A stretch of DNA of 11,172 nucleotides, taken from assembly GCA_030596245.1 (NCBI GenBank), contig JAUVKN010000114.1, forward strand, positions 1-11,172. Direction: 5' to 3'. A program made the translations under genes and the position numbers. The notes beneath the pieces were generated by a model. The model saw nothing but the letters and a program-made list of their open reading frames with translations. It made no database searches and had not been told where the DNA came from. This DNA comes from Bacteroidia bacterium. GTDB taxonomy: Bacteria; Bacteroidota; Bacteroidia; Bacteroidales; GCA-2748055. Below are positions 7,742 through 11,172 of this stretch, one piece after another (position 1 is the stretch's first letter; the number at the start of each line of letters is the position of its first letter).

Positions 7742-8770
7742 ATGAAAACAATACATAATCCCATTGAAATGAAGAAAAAAATCACTCGCAGAGAGTTTGT
7801 TCAGACCGCTGCAGCTGCCACAGCAACGGTAGCATTTGCACCTTCAGTGGGATGTTCAGCCATTTCATCTCCTTATGACTCAAAAGGGTTACCTACAGTG
7901 AAACTGGGTAAGACCGGAGTTCAGGTTCCACTAATGGGGTTTGGTTGCGGAAGTCGTTGGATGTCCGTGGAGAACGATGATACAGCGCTGCAAATACTTG
8001 AATTCGCTCTGGATCGGGGGCTCTACTATTGGGATACCGCTTCATCCTATGGAAACGAAAAGATAACCAGTGAGGAGAGAATTGGCAAGGTGTTGAAAGA
8101 GCACAGGGATAAAGTTTTTCTGGTTTCCAAGACCGGTGACCGTGGTGCAGATAAGGCCAGGGAGAGTATTGAACGGAGCCTGAAAAGACTTGGCACCGAT
8201 CACATAGACCTTCTTCATGTGCATTCCATAACCTCTGTGGAAGATGCTGAACAACTGGGAGAGAAGGGGAAAGTTCTGGAAGTACTGCGCCGCTATAAAA
8301 GTGAAGGTGTGATTAAGCACATCGGATTCACTGGTCATTCCACGGCAGAAGGCATGAAAAGGGCAGCGGAACTGTACAATTTTGATGTCATGATGATGGC
8401 ACTGAATCATCAATCGCCCGACAGAGTTGAGAAATTTGAAGAACTGCCGGCCCCGTTTGCAAAGAAGAAAGGGATGGGGGTCGTGGCCATGAAGGTGATC
8501 CGGCCCAGAGAGACTGTTGAAGGATTGGCAGCAGCAGATCTGGTACAATATGCCCTTACGCTCGAGGATTTCCATATGATCAATGTTGGGATCGACAGCA
8601 TGGAAGTACTTAAACACAACCTGGAGATTATAAGGGAATTCAAACCGATGGATGAACTAAAAATGAAAGAGATGCGTCTTGCTCTTCACCCATTTTATAA
8701 GGGAGGGAATCTTGCCTGGATGCAGCCGTCCTATGTGGATGGGTGGAATAATAAGCTGCTCCTGGCCTGA
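7742..8770 (+). CDS. Tat-exported aldo/keto reductase
   Basis: A 342-residue NAD(P)H-dependent aldo/keto reductase-fold protein made with a twin-arginine signal: TRREF (Arg16-Arg17) followed by an Ala-rich hydrophobic stretch, ending at PSVGC (Cys38), which could be a lipidation site although the -3 residue is not classical. The mature part starts with VKLGKTGVQVPLMGFGCGSR, the usual first strand of the family. The catalytic tetrad is present: Asp98 and Tyr103 in WDTASSYG, Lys130 in FLVSK, and His161 in the LGTDHIDLLHVH motif. LGTDHID and GVIKHIGFTGHS are typical of the family. ATG 7742 is taken as start; ATG 7769 (MKKKITRREF) would give a more typical short Tat n-region and is at least as likely. 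Such exported AKRs are common in Bacteroidota with sugar-degradation genes; the substrate here is unknown. Confidence 0.9.
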   Translation: MKTIHNPIEMKKKITRREFVQTAAAATATVAFAPSVGCSAISSPYDSKGLPTVKLGKTGVQVPLMGFGCGSRWMSVENDDTALQILEFALDRGLYYWDTASSYGNEKITSEERIGKVLKEHRDKVFLVSKTGDRGADKARESIERSLKRLGTDHIDLLHVHSITSVEDAEQLGEKGKVLEVLRRYKSEGVIKHIGFTGHSTAEGMKRAAELYNFDVMMMALNHQSPDRVEKFEELPAPFAKKKGMGVVAMKVIRPRETVEGLAAADLVQYALTLEDFHMINVGIDSMEVLKHNLEIIREFKPMDELKMKEMRLALHPFYKGGNLAWMQPSYVDGWNNKLLLA

Positions 8771-8784
8771 GGTGATCCCTTATT

Positions 8785-8823
8785 CATCTAAAATATGCAT
8801 CTAAAACATGCATTTTCATGCAT
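8785..8823. repeat. 13-bp tandem repeat with three ATGCAT palindromes
   Basis: CATCTAAAATATG (8785-8797) is followed directly by CATCTAAAACATG (8798-8810), a 12/13 match, and then by a shortened CATTTTCATG (8811-8820). The joins create ATGCAT three times (8795-8800, 8808-8813, 8818-8823). The first two can pair as a hairpin with a seven-base loop followed by TTTTC, extended by AAAA/TTTT across a small bulge. It lies 14 bases after the AKR stop, so it may act as a weak AT-rich terminator. An operator role for the gene pair downstream is the alternative. The repeat is seen directly; the function is inference. Confidence 0.5.
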
Positions 8824-8843
8824 ATCACAATCTCAGGTTTACT

Positions 8844-8851
8844 TAACTTTG
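8844..8851 (+). promoter_or_regulatory. Possible Bacteroidota -7 promoter element
   Basis: TAACTTTG matches the Bacteroidota -7 consensus TAnnTTTG exactly and sits upstream of the DUF4412-like gene. No TTTG/TTG -33 element is visible 19-21 bases further upstream, so the assignment is weak. A TATAAT at 8924-8929 lies closer to the start codon and is an alternative. One of these presumably serves the 9002-11018 gene pair. Confidence 0.22.
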
Positions 8852-9001
8852 ATTTGACCTTGAGGCTGAGTCTCGGTGAATTCTATGATTAAGAACTTGT
8901 AATTCCACTGGTAAGAGATATTATATAATGTCTCATTGTTTGCCGGTCATAGCATTTCTTTAAGAAAAAAAGAATCGCGATTTAAATACAAAACATTCAT
9001 T

Positions 9002-9577
9002 ATGAAAAGGTTAAGAAACATTAATTTAGTTGTGTACATCTCCATTTTATCTGTTTTATCAACTCAGGCTTTTAGTCAGTTTGAAGCTAAAATGCAATTT
9101 ACCCTCTCCGGTATCGAGAAGGATTTTAAAGTTTTCAGTGACGAAAATCGATACCGTTATGAATTTAATGAAGATGGTCAGGAAGGGATCATTATCGTAC
9201 TGAATGAATCCAAAAAGGTATTTATATTAATGCCACAACAAAAAATGGCTATGAAAACAAATACCACCAGCCAGATGAGCATGGGCAATGACCCGGTAAA
9301 ACTTTATGAATATCATTTGGGACTGGGAGGGACAGAGAAGGAGATCGGCCATGAAACCATGAATGGATACGATTGCATTAAAAAAGAGCTGTATGGAGAA
9401 AGCAACCAGCTTTTGTACACCATGTGGTATTCTGATAAATACTCATTCCCAATAAAAATTGTGAGTCATATTGATGTTGCAGGATCAACAAACATGGAAC
9501 TGAAGGATATCACATCCTGGACACCAGATGAAGCTAGTTTTGAAATTCCAGAGGGGTACACGATCATGGAGATGTAA
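9002..9577 (+). CDS. Secreted DUF4412-like protein
   Basis: A 191-residue exported protein. ATG 9002 begins a clear signal peptide: a basic MKRLRN, a hydrophobic core LVVYISILSVLSTQAFS, and probable cleavage after Ser25 (AFS/Q). The frame extends upstream to ATG 8936, but that would put a charged 22-residue stretch ahead of the signal peptide, so it is rejected. The mature part resembles DUF4412 proteins of Bacteroidota: an opening FEAKMQFTLSG strand, a segment reading out residue state (KVFILMPQQKMAMK), GHETMNGYDCIKKEL, TMWYSDKYSFPIKI and a final FEIPEGYTIMEM. The pattern suggests an all-beta periplasmic or outer-membrane-associated lipocalin/LolA-like fold, but the family's function is not established. 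A Met-rich run (Met77, 82, 84, 92, 94) falls in one loop. The next gene starts 37 bases downstream, suggesting co-transcription. Confidence 0.82.
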   Translation: MKRLRNINLVVYISILSVLSTQAFSQFEAKMQFTLSGIEKDFKVFSDENRYRYEFNEDGQEGIIIVLNESKKVFILMPQQKMAMKTNTTSQMSMGNDPVKLYEYHLGLGGTEKEIGHETMNGYDCIKKELYGESNQLLYTMWYSDKYSFPIKIVSHIDVAGSTNMELKDITSWTPDEASFEIPEGYTIMEM

Positions 9578-9614
9578 AATATGAACCTGAAGAATTAATT
9601 AAGATATAATCATC

Positions 9615-11018
9615 ATGAAAAATCAAAAAATTATCTCAATTTCAAACCAAACCATAATTAAGAGCTTACTGTTTTTTTTAGCAATATCGTTTAATGCTTG
9701 CTCAGACGATTCAGACGATCCTTCGGATCTGGCTAATGTGATTGTCGAGGCAGAAATTGGAGTGGAAGGCGGGAACCTGCAGGCCAGTGATCAAAATGGA
9801 AATAAGGTAATTGTGACCTTTCCATCGGGTGCAATCATGGATACGATTCAATTTACTTTAACACTTGTTTCGAAGGAGAAGAAGTTACCCATTGATGAAC
9901 GGCAGTTGCCGGTATTCGAGATCAGGCCCCTGGATGTAAGCCTCTATAAGCCCGTCGATATTACCATCGAATACAATGCACCGGTAGGTGAGATTGAAAA
10001 AGCGGCTCTGTTTCGTGTGCGTTCAGATCAGTGGTTAGCACCGCTGAGTGACCATACTTATGCGGATGATAACAGATCCATGACGGGGTCAACACTTTTC
10101 CTCGGGGATTTCGCCGAAGGCAAAATGACACTTGCCCAGCTCAATACACAGTTCGATCTGCTGGTATCCTCATTGGGCATCTCCTGGGAAAGCGGTTTGA
10201 AAGCAGCGGGGACAGGAAACCAGCTTTTTTGCGATACTCAGATACATAAGGCAACCTGGGATGTTTACAGGAGTATCGCAGGCAGCTTTTTGACAATTTT
10301 TAAGCAACGGCTACTGCTCGGATATTATAATGATCTCGAAGAGGGGAAAAATACCTTTATAGAAGACATGGCAGCTTTATGTGCGAATGTTGTCAGTGTA
10401 GGCATCCAGAATGTACTTGATCTGTGTATTCCTGAAGATCTGTGCGACAGGGATTACACCCATACCATTTTCGCCATGCTCCAAGCCATAAAGCTGCTTG
10501 GTTGCGAGGGTCCAACAATCGACCTTCTTGAGGAACGGGCTGACCAGGTTCTTGTGGATTGCGGCACCTATTTGACCATTACTTCGGAGTTAACTGTCGA
10601 GTCGGGTGGAATGCAAATATCTACCATGGGTGTTGTGCAACTTACCCTATCAGCAGACAGTGAAAACACGGCAAGTGTGGAAGGTACAGGAACACTGGAT
10701 GTGACCGGAAGTGCTGATGCTGGTGGTGGGTGTACTGGTGTTGTCTCCGGGGAGACATATGTAACCGTATACGGTACAAGAGACGCTGCCTATACCTATG
10801 AATTGGATATACTCCTGGCACAAAACGCTGTTTTATCGGTCCTGTGCCCTGATGGCAGTGGTGCTGATACGCCGCTGATAGACGGCCAAACCAGAAATGT
10901 AACTCTTAGCAGTGCCAACGGCTATTCCTTAACCGTAGAGGAGCCGGGTGATGACTATGAATATGTAATAGAAACAGAGCTGATGAACGCTTACACGAGT
11001 CTGCCAGATTCGAAGTAA
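9615..11018 (+). CDS. Surface or periplasmic lipoprotein with ZU5-like N-terminal domain
   Basis: A 467-residue lipoprotein. A hydrophobic segment (IIKSLLFFLAISFNA) ends at Cys29, followed by SDDSDDPSD, an acidic stretch like the Bacteroidota lipoprotein export signal that sends lipoproteins to the cell surface. It is encoded by a 9-bp duplication (TCAGACGAT at 9702-9710 and 9711-9719). Residues ~42-120 look like a ZU5-like beta domain: IGVEGGNLQASDQNGNKVIV, FPSGAI, and VFEIRPLDVSLYKPVDITIEY. Residues ~175-320 are predicted more helical and carry Cys206, 256, 271, 277, 297 and 316. Residues ~320-467 are beta-rich with Cys373 and Cys411. The even count of eight mature cysteines besides the lipid one suggests disulphides. 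I cannot name the C-terminal domains. It lies 37 bases after the DUF4412-like gene and faces the sulfatase gene tail to tail. Confidence 0.8.
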   Translation: MKNQKIISISNQTIIKSLLFFLAISFNACSDDSDDPSDLANVIVEAEIGVEGGNLQASDQNGNKVIVTFPSGAIMDTIQFTLTLVSKEKKLPIDERQLPVFEIRPLDVSLYKPVDITIEYNAPVGEIEKAALFRVRSDQWLAPLSDHTYADDNRSMTGSTLFLGDFAEGKMTLAQLNTQFDLLVSSLGISWESGLKAAGTGNQLFCDTQIHKATWDVYRSIAGSFLTIFKQRLLLGYYNDLEEGKNTFIEDMAALCANVVSVGIQNVLDLCIPEDLCDRDYTHTIFAMLQAIKLLGCEGPTIDLLEERADQVLVDCGTYLTITSELTVESGGMQISTMGVVQLTLSADSENTASVEGTGTLDVTGSADAGGGCTGVVSGETYVTVYGTRDAAYTYELDILLAQNAVLSVLCPDGSGADTPLIDGQTRNVTLSSANGYSLTVEEPGDDYEYVIETELMNAYTSLPDSK

Positions 11019-11054
11019 GGTGGTACATATATACCTGGGAGTGTTTCTGAAGTA

Positions 11055-11172
11055 CTATTTACTATAGAACTTGCCAATATGGGTCTCGGCTATTTCGATC
11101 AGAGCGGTTGCAATATCAGGATACTCCTGTAACACATTGGTGGTTTCATAGGGATCGGTTTCCATATCGAAC
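11055..11172 (-). CDS. Sulfatase, C-terminal fragment (gene continues beyond the window)
   Basis: On the minus strand the frame starting at base 11171 is open to a TAG at 11057-11055 and encodes the last 38 residues of a protein: FDMETDPYETTNVLQEYPDI, then ATALIEIAETHIGKFYSK. The F-D-M-x-x-D-P-x-E-x-x-N-V pattern followed by a helix is the typical end of formylglycine-dependent arylsulfatases (LYDL..DP.E..N). The active-site region is outside the window, so catalytic competence cannot be checked. It converges on the lipoprotein gene with 36 bases between the stops. A sulfatase here fits an organism that degrades sulfated glycans. The family call rests on a short tail, but the pattern is characteristic. 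Confidence 0.75.
   Translation of the reverse strand, partial: FDMETDPYETTNVLQEYPDIATALIEIAETHIGKFYSK

Noticed and set aside
8042..8617. 191-codon open frame on the minus strand inside the AKR gene
   Set aside because: It is antisense to a confident enzyme gene with an intact catalytic tetrad; the Cys/His/Phe-rich translation is typical of a shadow frame.
11019..11040. Possible bidirectional terminator hairpin GGTA-CATATA-TACC between the convergent genes
   Set aside because: The stem is only 4 bp, weak, and lacks flanking T- or A-runs.
1..11172. CRISPR arrays, tRNA or rRNA genes, insertion sequences, prophage or integrase genes
   Set aside because: I saw no regular spaced repeats, cloverleaf-like segments, transposase motifs or terminal inverted repeats; the window is almost fully covered by ordinary coding genes.

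Overview
The window looks like a piece of a Bacteroidota chromosome, probably an environmental Bacteroidales/Marinilabiliales-type polysaccharide degrader. This rests on a lipoprotein with an acidic stretch after the lipid cysteine, a secreted DUF4412-type protein, a Tat-exported aldo/keto reductase, a COG4299/DUF5009 membrane protein, the tail of a sulfatase, and few Shine-Dalgarno sequences. The taxonomy is inferred from gene content only.

Positions 1-5760 form one plus-strand efflux operon. It starts with the C-terminal end of an RND permease (1-317). Next is a 1570-residue protein (330-5042) that joins a complete RND permease, six extra membrane segments and a complete ABC ATPase domain in one uninterrupted frame. 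Four bases later comes a six-helix ABC-2-type permease (5047-5760), the obvious partner of the fused ATPase. The RND part should use the ion gradient and the ATPase part ATP, so this is the most unusual locus in the window. The two tandem RND genes recall MdtB/MdtC-type heteromeric pumps, and the upstream adaptor and outer-membrane factor are probably outside the window.

Positions 5839-7008 encode a polytopic acetyltransferase-like membrane protein related to HGSNAT/NagX. Positions 7061-8770 hold an unrecognised 222-residue protein and, 12 bases on, a Tat-signal aldo/keto reductase, probably co-transcribed.

A 231-base gap (8771-9001) contains a 13-bp tandem repeat with three ATGCAT palindromes and possible promoter elements. 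It precedes a second plus-strand pair: a DUF4412-like secreted protein (9002-9577) and a lipoprotein with a ZU5-like domain and a cysteine-containing C-terminal half (9615-11018). The window ends in the 3' end of a convergent minus-strand gene (11055-11172) whose 38 visible residues look like the C-terminus of a sulfatase.
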